Positions 55,974 to 64,000 of a DNA stretch of 64,000 nt are shown piece by piece. Source of the DNA: Pseudomonadota bacterium (GTDB lineage Bacteria > Pseudomonadota > Gammaproteobacteria > Burkholderiales > Burkholderiaceae_C); assembly GCA_021815805.1 (NCBI GenBank), contig JAKAZQ010000009.1:1-64000 (forward strand), written 5' to 3'. The notes beneath the pieces are model-generated. The model had not been told where the DNA came from. It was given only the letters and a program-made list of their open reading frames with translations, and ran no database searches. Position 1 is the stretch's first letter; every line of letters starts with the position of its first letter. Made by a program: the position numbers and the translations under genes.

Positions 55974-56654
55974 ATGAGCGCGGGCTCCCCCCTCGAATCC
56001 CTCTACCCCTTCCTGCACGGGCGCGCCAAGGATCCGGCGCGCGAGCACGCCGCGCTGCTCGAGTCGGTACGTCGCAAGAGCGGCGACAGCCTGGCCGCGA
56101 AGGAGCGCTTCTACCGCGAGCAGGCCGAGGCCCTGGTGGCGTGCGCGCGCGCGCTGGCCGGGGTGTATGCCGGAGGCGGCCGCATGTTCGCGATGGGCAA
56201 CGGCGGCTCGAGCTGCGACGCGGCGCACTTCTGCGTCGAATTCCAGCATCCGGTGACCGCCGGGCGCCCGGCGCTGCCGGCGATGAACCTGGTCATGGAC
56301 AGCGCGATGTGCTCGGCCGTGGCCAACGACCTCGGCGTGCGCCACGTGTACGCGCGCCAGCTCGAGGCGCATGCGCGCGCCGGCGACGGCGTGATCGGGT
56401 TTTCCACCAGCGGCAACTCCGACAACCTGCTGCAGGCGTTCGCGAGGGCGCGCGAGCTCGGGCTGCGCACCTTCGGGCTGGCCGGCGGCGACGGCGGCGC
56501 GATGCTGTCCGGCGGACTGGTCGATCACTGCCTGGTGGTGCGAACCGATTCCATCCATCGCGTGCAGGAGGTGCACGTGTCCATCTATCACATCCTGTGG
56601 GACCTGACCCACACGCTGCTGGCGGATCACCGCGGCAGCGCCGCAGGAGCCTGA
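55974..56654 (+). CDS. SIS-domain (GmhA-like) protein inside the hyp operon
   Basis: MFAMGNGGSSCDAAHFCVEF, GVIGFSTSGNSDNLLQAFARAREL, ILWDLTHTLLAD. Confidence 0.9.
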   Translation: MSAGSPLESLYPFLHGRAKDPAREHAALLESVRRKSGDSLAAKERFYREQAEALVACARALAGVYAGGGRMFAMGNGGSSCDAAHFCVEFQHPVTAGRPALPAMNLVMDSAMCSAVANDLGVRHVYARQLEAHARAGDGVIGFSTSGNSDNLLQAFARARELGLRTFGLAGGDGGAMLSGGLVDHCLVVRTDSIHRVQEVHVSIYHILWDLTHTLLADHRGSAAGA

Positions 56655-56656
56655 CC

Positions 56657-57820
56657 ATGCAATATGTCGACGAATTCCGCGACCCCGCCAAGGCGCGCGC
56701 GCTGGTGCGCGAGATCGGCGCCGCGCTGCAGGCGATCGGGCGCGAGCCGGGCCGCCCGCTGCAGATCATGGAGTTCTGCGGCGGGCACACCCACACCATC
56801 TTCCGCTACGGCATCGAGCGCATGCTGCCCGAAGGCATCGAGATGGTGCATGGGCCGGGCTGCCCGGTATGCGTGCTGCCGATGGGCCGCGTCGACGACT
56901 GCATCGCCATCGCCGAGCGCCCGGAGGTGATTTTCACCACCTTCGGCGACGCCATGCGCGTGCCCGGCTCGCGGCGCAGCCTGCTGCAGGCGCGCGCCGG
57001 CGGCGCCGACGTGCGCATGGTGTACTCGCCGATGGACGCGCTCGAGCTGGCGCGCCGCAACCCGCAGCGCCAGGTGGTGTTCTTCGCGCTGGGCTTCGAG
57101 ACCACCATGCCGAGCACCGCGCTCACCGTGCTGCAGGCCGAGCGCGAGGGCGTGGACAACTTCTCGCTGTTCTGCAACCACATCACGACGGTACCGACGA
57201 TCAAGGCGATCCTGGACTCGCCGGACATGCGCATCGACGGCTTTCTGGCCCCAGGCCATGTCAGCATGGTGGTCGGGGAAGCGCCGTTCCAGTTCGTGGC
57301 CCGCGACTACGCCCGTCCGATCGTCATCACCGGCTTCGAGCCGCTGGATATTCTGCAGTCGCTGTGGATGCTGCTGCGCCAGCTCGCCGAGCGCCGCTGC
57401 GAGGTCGAGAACCAGTATGCGCGGGTGGTCGCCAGCGACGGCAACGCGGCCGCGCTGCAGGCGATCGCCGAGGTCTACGAACTGCGTGAGTTCTTCGAAT
57501 GGCGCGGCCTCGGCTCCATCGACCACTCCGGCGTGCGCATGCGCGAGCGCTTCGCGCGCTTCGACGCCGAGCGCCGCTTCGCGGTGCCGAACCTGCGCAT
57601 CGCCGACCCCAAGTCGTGCCAGTGCGGCGAGGTGCTCAAGGGCAACCTGCGGCCGTGGGACTGCAAGGTCTACGGCGCGCCGTGCACGCCGCAGACTCCG
57701 CTGGGCGCGCTGATGGTGTCGTCCGAGGGCGCCTGCGCCGCCTACTACAACCACGGCCTGCAGGCCCGCGTCGTGCAGCCCGACGCGCGCATCGCGGCCC
57801 GCCTGGAGAACCCCGCATGA
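56657..57820 (+). CDS. hypD: HypD
   Basis: IMEFCGGHTHTIFRYGIERMLP, HGPGCPVCVLP, C-terminal CQCGEVLKG. Confidence 0.97.
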   Translation: MQYVDEFRDPAKARALVREIGAALQAIGREPGRPLQIMEFCGGHTHTIFRYGIERMLPEGIEMVHGPGCPVCVLPMGRVDDCIAIAERPEVIFTTFGDAMRVPGSRRSLLQARAGGADVRMVYSPMDALELARRNPQRQVVFFALGFETTMPSTALTVLQAEREGVDNFSLFCNHITTVPTIKAILDSPDMRIDGFLAPGHVSMVVGEAPFQFVARDYARPIVITGFEPLDILQSLWMLLRQLAERRCEVENQYARVVASDGNAAALQAIAEVYELREFFEWRGLGSIDHSGVRMRERFARFDAERRFAVPNLRIADPKSCQCGEVLKGNLRPWDCKVYGAPCTPQTPLGALMVSSEGACAAYYNHGLQARVVQPDARIAARLENPA

Positions 57821-58881
57821 GCACCCCCGCGAAACCGCAGGCACAGCGCCGTCTCGCTGCCGGCAGCCAGGTCACGCTGGCCCACGGCAGCGGCGGCAAG
57901 GCGATGCGCGAGCTGATCCAGGAACTGTTCGTCGACACCTTCGACAACCCGCTGCTGGCGCCGCTGGAGGACCAGGCCCGCGTGGCGCTGGACGAGCTCG
58001 TGGCAGCCGGCTCGCGCCTGGCCATGACCACCGACTCCTACGTCATCACGCCGCTGTTCTTCCCCGGTGGCGACATCGGCAAGCTGGCGGTCGCCGGCAC
58101 CGTGAACGACCTCGCGGTCGGCGGCGCGCGCCCGCTGTACCTGAGCTGCGGCATGATCATCGAGGAGGGCATGGCGATCGACGAGCTGCGGCGCATCGTC
58201 GCGTCGATGCAGGCCACCGCCAGCGCCGCCGGGGTGCGCATCGTCACCGGCGACACCAAGGTCGTGCCGCGCGGCGGCGCCGACCGGCTGTTCATCAACA
58301 CCACCGGCATCGGCGTGATCCCGCATGGCGTCGATGTGCGCGCCGACGCCGCGCGCGCGGGCGACGTGGTGCTCATCAACGGCTTCATCGGCGACCACGG
58401 CGCGGCGGTGGTCGACGCGCGCGGCGAGCTCGCGCTGGACAGCGGCGTCGAGTCCGACTGCCGGCCGCTGGCCGGGCTCATCGACGCGATGCTGCGGGCC
58501 TGCTCCGGCATCCGCTGCATGCGCGACGCCACGCGCGGCGGCGTCGCCACGGTGCTCAACGAGTTCGCCCAGGCCAGCGGCTGCGGCATCGTGCTCGACG
58601 AGCCGGCGCTGCCGGTGCGCGACGCGGTGCGCGGCGTATGCGAGATCCTCGGCCTCGATCCGCTGTACCTGGCCAACGAGGGCAAGGTCGTCGCCGTGGT
58701 GCCGGCCGACGCGGCCGATGGCGTGCTGGCGGCGATGCGCGCGCATCCGGACGGCCGCGACGCCTGCGCCATCGGCAGCGTGCGCGCGGCGCCGGCGGGC
58801 CGGCTGAGCATGGCCACGCGCTTCGGCGGCGAGCGCGTGATGGACATGCTGGTCGGCGACCAGTTGCCGCGCATCTGCTGA
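57817..58881 (+). CDS. hypE: HypE
   Basis: LAHGSGGKAMRELI, C-terminal DQLPRIC. Confidence 0.97.
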   Translation: MSTPAKPQAQRRLAAGSQVTLAHGSGGKAMRELIQELFVDTFDNPLLAPLEDQARVALDELVAAGSRLAMTTDSYVITPLFFPGGDIGKLAVAGTVNDLAVGGARPLYLSCGMIIEEGMAIDELRRIVASMQATASAAGVRIVTGDTKVVPRGGADRLFINTTGIGVIPHGVDVRADAARAGDVVLINGFIGDHGAAVVDARGELALDSGVESDCRPLAGLIDAMLRACSGIRCMRDATRGGVATVLNEFAQASGCGIVLDEPALPVRDAVRGVCEILGLDPLYLANEGKVVAVVPADAADGVLAAMRAHPDGRDACAIGSVRAAPAGRLSMATRFGGERVMDMLVGDQLPRIC

Positions 58882-59046
58882 CGCGCCCGGCGGCCGGCGC
58901 CGCCGCGGCCGGCAGCGGCCATCCGCCAGGGCCGCCGCAGCGCGGTGCCGGCGCATCCCCCAGGGTGCGCGCCGCGGCCTTCCCGCCGGCTGCGCCGCCC
59001 TCGCCGCTGGCGAATTCGGCGACGCCGCACTGGCACAGCCAGCTGG

Positions 59047-60096
59047 CTACCCGCCGGTCGCCGCAGCGCTGCCGAAGCGCCCGAGGCGCCAGGCGGCGTA
59101 GGACAGCGTCCAGGCGCCGAGGAACAGCGCCACCAGCAGGTAGCCCATCGTGGAGAAGGAAAGGCGCCCGAGCGCATCCGCCCATGGCGCGTGCACGCCG
59201 AGCGCGCGCACCAGCACCTGCGCCAGCTCGATGCCGCCGATGAGCAGCGCCGCGGCCACCGACAGCGAGGTCGTGGTCAGGTTGTAGAACATGCGCCGCA
59301 CCGGGTCGAGGAAGGCCCAGCCGTAGGCGCGTGTCATGAGCACGCCGTCGGCGGTGTCCATCAGCGCCATGCCGGCGGCGAACAGCAGCGGCAGGGCCAG
59401 CACCGCGCCGGCCGGCAGGCGGCTGGCGGCGGCGCCGCCGGTGAGCGCGAGCAGCGCGATCTCCGACGCGGTGTCGAAGCCCAGGCCGAACAGCACGCCC
59501 ACCGGGTACATCTGCCAGGCGTGGCCGATGCGCGACGTGAAGCGCCGGCCGCACAGCCGGTTGAGCAGGCCGCGGCGCGCCAGCAATGCGTCGAGATGGC
59601 AGTGCGCGTGCGGCACGCGACGGCGTCGCCACAGCTGCAGCATGTCGAGCAGCACGAGCAGGTTGAGCAGGCCCGCGCCGCACAGGAACAGGCCCGACAC
59701 GAGCCCTCCGATGATTCCACCGAGCGCTCCCAGCGCGGGCAGATGCGGGCGGATCACGGCGGCGAACAGCGCGCTGAGCAGCGCCAGCACGAACACCACC
59801 GTCGAATGTCCGAGGGAGAAGAAGAATCCGGCGCCCAGCGGCGCGCGCCCCTTGTGCAGCAGCAGGCGCACGGTGTCGTCGACGGCGGCGATGTGGTCGG
59901 CATCGAACGCGTGGCGCATGCCGATCAGGTAGGCCGACAGGCCCAGCCCGAGCATCGCCGGGTGATGGCCCAGGTAGCCCAGGCACAGGCCCCAGCCCAG
60001 CAGGTGCAGCACGGCCACGGCGCAGGCGTAGCCGGCCAGCGAGCGGCGTTCCCGCGCGTCGAACGCGCCGGGCGGGTGCTTCGGGGTGGGCGGCAT
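59047..60096 (-). CDS. hoxN: High-affinity nickel permease HoxN/NixA
   Basis: LIGMRHAFDADHIAAVDDTVR, GFFFSLGHSTVVF, LGFDTASEIALL. Confidence 0.95.
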   Translation of the reverse strand: MPPTPKHPPGAFDARERRSLAGYACAVAVLHLLGWGLCLGYLGHHPAMLGLGLSAYLIGMRHAFDADHIAAVDDTVRLLLHKGRAPLGAGFFFSLGHSTVVFVLALLSALFAAVIRPHLPALGALGGIIGGLVSGLFLCGAGLLNLLVLLDMLQLWRRRRVPHAHCHLDALLARRGLLNRLCGRRFTSRIGHAWQMYPVGVLFGLGFDTASEIALLALTGGAAASRLPAGAVLALPLLFAAGMALMDTADGVLMTRAYGWAFLDPVRRMFYNLTTTSLSVAAALLIGGIELAQVLVRALGVHAPWADALGRLSFSTMGYLLVALFLGAWTLSYAAWRLGRFGSAAATGG

Positions 60097-60140
60097 CGCG
60101 TGCTCTCCTGACGCTCCGGGCGGGAGTCCTGCGGACTCCT

Positions 60141-60156
60141 TGCACGATCCGTGCCA
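60141..60156 (-). promoter_or_regulatory. Sigma-54-like promoter for hoxN
   Basis: Minus strand TGGCACggatcGTGCA: GG-N10-GC spacing exact, one mismatch in the -12 TTGC box; 45 bp upstream of ATG 60096. Confidence 0.55.
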
Positions 60157-60252
60157 CGCTCCTGCGCCGGGAGACGCTGCGCCGCTTGCTGGAAACGCTG
60201 CTTCCAGCCCGGGGCTCGGCACTGGTAAGCGTCGTGGCAGTGCGCGGGCTGC

Positions 60253-60292
60253 GGCGCTGCCCCGCACCAAGGTGGTGCGCGGTGGCAGCGCC
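60253..60292. repeat. Long near-perfect inverted repeat upstream of hoxN
   Basis: GGCGCTGCC-CC-GCACCA-agg-TGGTGC-gc-GG-t-GGCAGCGCC. Confidence 0.75.
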
Positions 60293-60460
60293 CGGGACGC
60301 AGCGGGCCCGGCCGCGCGCATGGCGCGACGGCGTGCGGCTGCGGCGCGGTGTCGGCCGGCACGCGCGGGCGGCCCGGTCCGCATGCGCCGGCGCAGATCC
60401 TGAAGGATTCGCGCGGCTGTAGTAAGGTGCCCGCAGCATTCCCGCCGAGGCCCGCACCCC

Positions 60461-60922
60461 ATGCCCACTGCCACCCGCCCACAGTTCCTGTTGCTCCTGC
60501 TGCTGCTCGTCGGCGCGGCCGCGGGCCTGCACGCCGCGCACGCGGCAAGCCTCGACGAGGTGGCCGGCCTGCTGCGCGCCGGGCGGCTGACGCAGGCCGA
60601 CCACGCGGTGTCCCAGGTGCTGGCGGCACAGCCCGATTCGGCGCGCGCCCATTACCTGGATGCCCGCCTGCTCGCCAAGGAGGGCAAATGGCCACTCGCC
60701 GAGCAGGAACTCGAGCGCGCGCGCCGCCTCGATCCCAAGCTGGACTTCGCGCCGGCCGCGCAGGTGCAGGCGCTGGCCGGCGAGGTGATCCGGCATCGCT
60801 GGAAGAACCCCTCGGGCCTCGCCGGCTACGGCCAGGCGGCGCTGGCCGGACTGTTCCTGCTGGTGTCGGGGTACCTGATCTTCGGCGTGCTGCGCGGGCG
60901 CCGGCAGCCGCCGAAGACCTGA
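60461..60922 (+). CDS. TPR-containing exported/membrane-anchored small protein
   Basis: Signal peptide; LLRAGRLTQADHAVSQVLAAQPDSARAHYLDARLLAKEGKWPLAEQELERARRLDP; C-terminal TM. Confidence 0.65.
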   Translation: MPTATRPQFLLLLLLLVGAAAGLHAAHAASLDEVAGLLRAGRLTQADHAVSQVLAAQPDSARAHYLDARLLAKEGKWPLAEQELERARRLDPKLDFAPAAQVQALAGEVIRHRWKNPSGLAGYGQAALAGLFLLVSGYLIFGVLRGRRQPPKT

Positions 60923-60935
60923 GGCGGGCGGCGCC

Positions 60936-61790
60936 TCAGGCTCGCGCGCCCACGCGGCTGCCCCACCACGCGGCGCCGACGATCATCAGCGTGGCCAGCA
61001 CGATCGACGCGTCCGGGCGCTGGCGTCGCACCAGCATGAGCAGCGCCGTGGACAGCAGCGGCGTGAGAAAGGCCAGCAGGCCGATGCGTCGCGGGTCGCC
61101 GCGCTTGAGCGCGGCGTCCCACAGGAAGAACGCTCCGCCCAGCGGGCCCAGCCCGAGCAGCGCGATGAGCCCCCATTGGGCCGCGGACAGGTGGGTCGGC
61201 GCTTCCAGCAGCACATGGCACAGCAGCGCGAGCACGCCGGCGATGGCGGCGAACCCCCCCACCGCCGCAGTGGGAAAGGGCGGCAGGCGGCGGGTCATCA
61301 GCGAATAGCCGGCCCAGATCAGCGCCGAGCCGAACGCGAACAGATAGCCCCAGTGGAACCCGGCATGCAGCGCCGGCGCCGCGGGGGCGCGGCCGAGCAT
61401 GGCGACGCAGGCGCCCGCGAATCCGAGCAGGGCCGCCGCGACATGCCCGATGCGCACGCGCATGCCTGGCAGGAACCAGGGCGCCAGCACGACCATGCCG
61501 AGCGGCCACAGGTAGTTCACCAGGTTGGCCTGCACCGGAGGCGCCAGGCGCAGCGCCATGAACAGCAGGAAATGGAACCCGAACAGCCCGCCCACCCCGA
61601 CCGCCAGGGTCGGCGCGGGCACGCGCCAGCGACGCAGGTCGAAGCCCGACAGCGGCAGCGCGATCAGGCTGCCGACGAGCAGGCCGCTGCCGGTGAGCAG
61701 GAACGGCGGGACGCTGGCCAGCGCGACGCCGAGGGTGGCCAGCGAACCCCACAGCGCGATGGCGGCGAGCGCGAGCAGATCGGGACTCAT
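60936..61790 (-). CDS. EamA family (DMT) transporter
   Basis: 10-TM pattern with two EamA repeats. Confidence 0.85.
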   Translation of the reverse strand: MSPDLLALAAIALWGSLATLGVALASVPPFLLTGSGLLVGSLIALPLSGFDLRRWRVPAPTLAVGVGGLFGFHFLLFMALRLAPPVQANLVNYLWPLGMVVLAPWFLPGMRVRIGHVAAALLGFAGACVAMLGRAPAAPALHAGFHWGYLFAFGSALIWAGYSLMTRRLPPFPTAAVGGFAAIAGVLALLCHVLLEAPTHLSAAQWGLIALLGLGPLGGAFFLWDAALKRGDPRRIGLLAFLTPLLSTALLMLVRRQRPDASIVLATLMIVGAAWWGSRVGARA

Positions 61791-61971
61791 GCGCGACACC
61801 ACGCGGCGGCAGGGAGCATCATGATGCCTGGCAGGTCTTCGGGGATGGGTCGAGGCGGCCTGCATGGTACGGCAAGCCGCGGCGCCTGCGCGTTGCGCAC
61901 CGCCGTTCTGGGGAACAATGGCGGACATCGCGCGCGGCCGCGCGGCCCGCGCCAGGTCCTGTGGAGCCCCC

Positions 61972-63153
61972 ATGAGCCAACCCCGCCTTGACTGGAACGA
62001 CCCCCTGCTGCTGGAGCAGCAACTCAGCGATACCGAACGCATGGTGCGCGACAGCGCGCGCACCTATTGCGAGCAGCGACTGGCGCCGCGTGTGCTCGAG
62101 GCGTTTCGCCACGAACGCGTCGAGCGCGAGATCTTCCGCGAGATGGGCGCGCTCGGCCTGCTCGGCCCGACCATCGCCGAGAGCTACGGCGGCGCCGGGC
62201 TGAACTACGTGTGCTACGGCCTGGTGGCGCGCGAGGTCGAGCGCATCGACTCCGGCTACCGCTCGATGATGAGCGTGCAGAGCTCGCTGGTCATGGTGCC
62301 CATCGAGACCTTCGGCACCGAGGCGCAGAAGCGCCGCTACCTGCCGCGCCTGGCCAGCGGCGAGTGGGTCGGCTGCTTCGGCCTGACCGAGCCCGATCAC
62401 GGCTCCGACCCCGGCGGCATGAGCACGCGCGCGCGCAAGGTGGCGGGAGGCTACTCGCTCAGCGGCAGCAAGACCTGGATCACCAACAGCCCGATCGCCG
62501 ACGTGTTCGTGGTGTGGGCCAAGGACGACGAGCAGCAGATCCGCGGCTTCGTGCTCGAACGCGGCAGCAAGGGCCTGTCGACGCCGGCGATCCACGGCAA
62601 GGTCGGATTGCGCACCTCGATCACCGGGCAGATCGTGATGGACGAGGTGTTCTGCCCCGAGGACAACGCCTTCCCCGAGGTGCGCGGGCTGAAGGGCCCG
62701 TTCACCTGCCTGAACAGCGCGCGCTACGGCATCGCCTGGGGCGCGCTGGGCGCCGCCGAGTGGTGCTTCGAGACGGCGCGGCGCTACACGCTGGAGCGCC
62801 GGCAGTTCGGGCGCCCGCTGGCGGCGAACCAGCTGGTGCAGAAAAAGCTCGCCGACATGCTGGCCGAGATCGGCCTCGGGCTGCAGGCCTGCCTGCGCGT
62901 CGGGCGCATGAAGGACGAGGGCACGGCGTCGCCCGAGCTGACCTCGATCATCAAGCGCAACTCCTGCGGCAAGGCGCTGGACATCGCGCGCACCGCCCGC
63001 GACATGCTCGGCGGCAACGGGATCTCCGACGAATTCGGCATCGCACGCCACCTGGTCAACCTGGAGGTGGTCAACACCTACGAGGGCACCCACGACATCC
63101 ACGCGCTGATCCTCGGGCGCGCGATCACCGGCATCGCGGCGTTCGGCGCCTGA
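61972..63153 (+). CDS. gcdH: Glutaryl-CoA dehydrogenase-like acyl-CoA dehydrogenase
   Basis: [76 protein letters not shown]. Confidence 0.94.
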   Translation: MSQPRLDWNDPLLLEQQLSDTERMVRDSARTYCEQRLAPRVLEAFRHERVEREIFREMGALGLLGPTIAESYGGAGLNYVCYGLVAREVERIDSGYRSMMSVQSSLVMVPIETFGTEAQKRRYLPRLASGEWVGCFGLTEPDHGSDPGGMSTRARKVAGGYSLSGSKTWITNSPIADVFVVWAKDDEQQIRGFVLERGSKGLSTPAIHGKVGLRTSITGQIVMDEVFCPEDNAFPEVRGLKGPFTCLNSARYGIAWGALGAAEWCFETARRYTLERRQFGRPLAANQLVQKKLADMLAEIGLGLQACLRVGRMKDEGTASPELTSIIKRNSCGKALDIARTARDMLGGNGISDEFGIARHLVNLEVVNTYEGTHDIHALILGRAITGIAAFGA

Positions 63154-63212
63154 GCCCGCGGGCGCCGCCGCGCAGCGCGGCGGTCGGGTGGGTTCACGCC
63201 GCGGCCAGCGCC

Positions 63213-63423
63213 ATGGCGCCGGCCGCGGTGCTGGAGCTGCGCGACGGAGGCTGCGACCTGGTGATCTCGCCGCACCCGCCGCAGGCCGCCGTTCGACTGC
63301 CCGGCCATGCCCATGTCCATGCTGTGGCACCTGCGCCAGCAGCACGATCCGGCGCATGCCTGGCTGCGCGAGCAACTGCTCGGCACGGTCGCCGAGGTGC
63401 TCGCCGACTGGGGCGCTCAGGCG
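63213..63423 (+). pseudogene. Internally deleted LysR-family regulator remnant
   Basis: Frame 1: AVLELRDGGCDLVISPHPP; frame-shifted continuation: PMSMLWHLRQQHDPAHAWLREQLLGTVAEVLADWG, as in LysR effector-domain and C-terminal segments, with the middle missing. Confidence 0.5.
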
Positions 63424-63974
63424 GCCAGGCTCTGCGGGTATTCGGCGCTGAAGCGAAAGGCCTCGACCCGCGCCGGAGGGATGTTTCGCCAGACCACGCG
63501 CGCCTGCTCGCGCGCATAGCCCTGCGCCATGCCGTCGTAGCTGCGGCGCAGCGCGTAGCTGAACTGGATGAACACGGTTCCCGGACTCGACACCGCGGAG
63601 ATCTGGTCCAGAATGCGTCGAACGTCAGCCGCCGGCAGGCTGCGCAGCGGCAGGCTGGAAACGATGGCGCGCACGCGCTTGTGGCGCAGCGCCTCGAACC
63701 CCGCGAGCTGCGCGGCATCGCCGCGGATCAGGCACACCGCCGGAAAGCGCTCGGCAAGCTGGCGCGCCAGCGCCTCGGAACGCTCGACCAGCACCAGGTC
63801 GCGCGGCGCGACGCCGCGCCGCAGCAGCGCCGCGGTGACGGCTCCGCCGCCCGGTCCGAGTTCGACCACCAGCCCCCTGCCGTGCGGCACGAGGCTGGCG
63901 ATGGAGCGGCAAAGCACCGGGGAGCTCGGGCACACCGCCCCGATCTGCCGCGGATGGCGAAGGAATTCCCGCAT
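63417..63974 (-). CDS. SAM-dependent methyltransferase (phospholipid N-methyltransferase-like)
   Basis: GLVVELGPGGGAVTAALLRRGV, AIVSSLPLRSLP, FIQFSYALRRSYDG; may start further upstream. Confidence 0.75.
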   Translation of the reverse strand: MREFLRHPRQIGAVCPSSPVLCRSIASLVPHGRGLVVELGPGGGAVTAALLRRGVAPRDLVLVERSEALARQLAERFPAVCLIRGDAAQLAGFEALRHKRVRAIVSSLPLRSLPAADVRRILDQISAVSSPGTVFIQFSYALRRSYDGMAQGYAREQARVVWRNIPPARVEAFRFSAEYPQSLAA

Positions 63975-64000
63975 GAATTGCCAATAGCCCGCGCTCGCCG

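Noticed and set aside
60097-60292. Cobalamin riboswitch upstream of hoxN
   Set aside because: The 3' CAGGAGAGC is explained as a Shine-Dalgarno; the conserved GCCACTG...GGGAAGGC core and B12 box are not present in the right order. Sigma-54 promoter plus inverted repeats fits better.
1-64000. CRISPR arrays, rRNA or tRNA genes
   Set aside because: No regularly spaced repeat-spacer structure or recognisable rRNA/tRNA sequence seen by eye; a tRNAscan/CRISPR search was not possible.

Overview
High-GC (betaproteobacterial-looking, inferred Burkholderiales) chromosomal window. (i) 1-10.6 kb: accessory region with remnants of an autotransporter barrel and a YVTN beta-propeller, a 267-bp MITE-like inverted-repeat element, and a minus-strand two-partner-secretion/CDI-type locus (TpsB, then a 2336-aa filamentous haemagglutinin-like TpsA, then an ATGA-overlapping small lipoprotein). 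(ii) 10.8-13.9 kb: bufferin-type RiPP operon (DUF2282 precursor, DUF692/MNIO, DUF2063, plus a CPYC DsbG-like protein). (iii) 14-27.3 kb: ArsS/'selenodomain-associated' operon, HPP-MTAP pair, GrxC, CMD/TetR/DehI genes, DoxX-MFS-phosphoesterase operon. (iv) 27-38 kb: DAHP synthase, amylosucrase-like GH13, ABC binding protein, M20 amidohydrolase/LysR, YaeQ, DUF481, 3-hydroxybenzoate hydroxylase-like/IclR. (v) 38.4-60.1 kb: complete uptake [NiFe]-hydrogenase plus H2-sensing cluster (hoxKGZ divergent from hoxMLOQRTV-hypAB-hoxAJBC-hypF-hypC-SIS-hypDE, and hoxN). (vi) to 64 kb: TPR protein, EamA transporter, gcdH, LysR remnant, methyltransferase. The most interesting unexplained signal is a rigidly spaced bipartite promoter-like motif, TGTCAGGAW-N13-CGACSAA, found by eye five times between 10.8 and 27.3 kb. 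Each copy is upstream of a different operon (small exported peptide, bufferin operon, arsS operon, HPP-MTAP operon, DoxX-MFS operon), which suggests an undescribed ECF-sigma regulon. I also found -24/-12 sigma-54 promoters with exact spacing for both divergent hydrogenase operons and a near-match for hoxN. No rRNA, tRNA or CRISPR was recognised. All homology calls are from pattern recognition; no database search was run.
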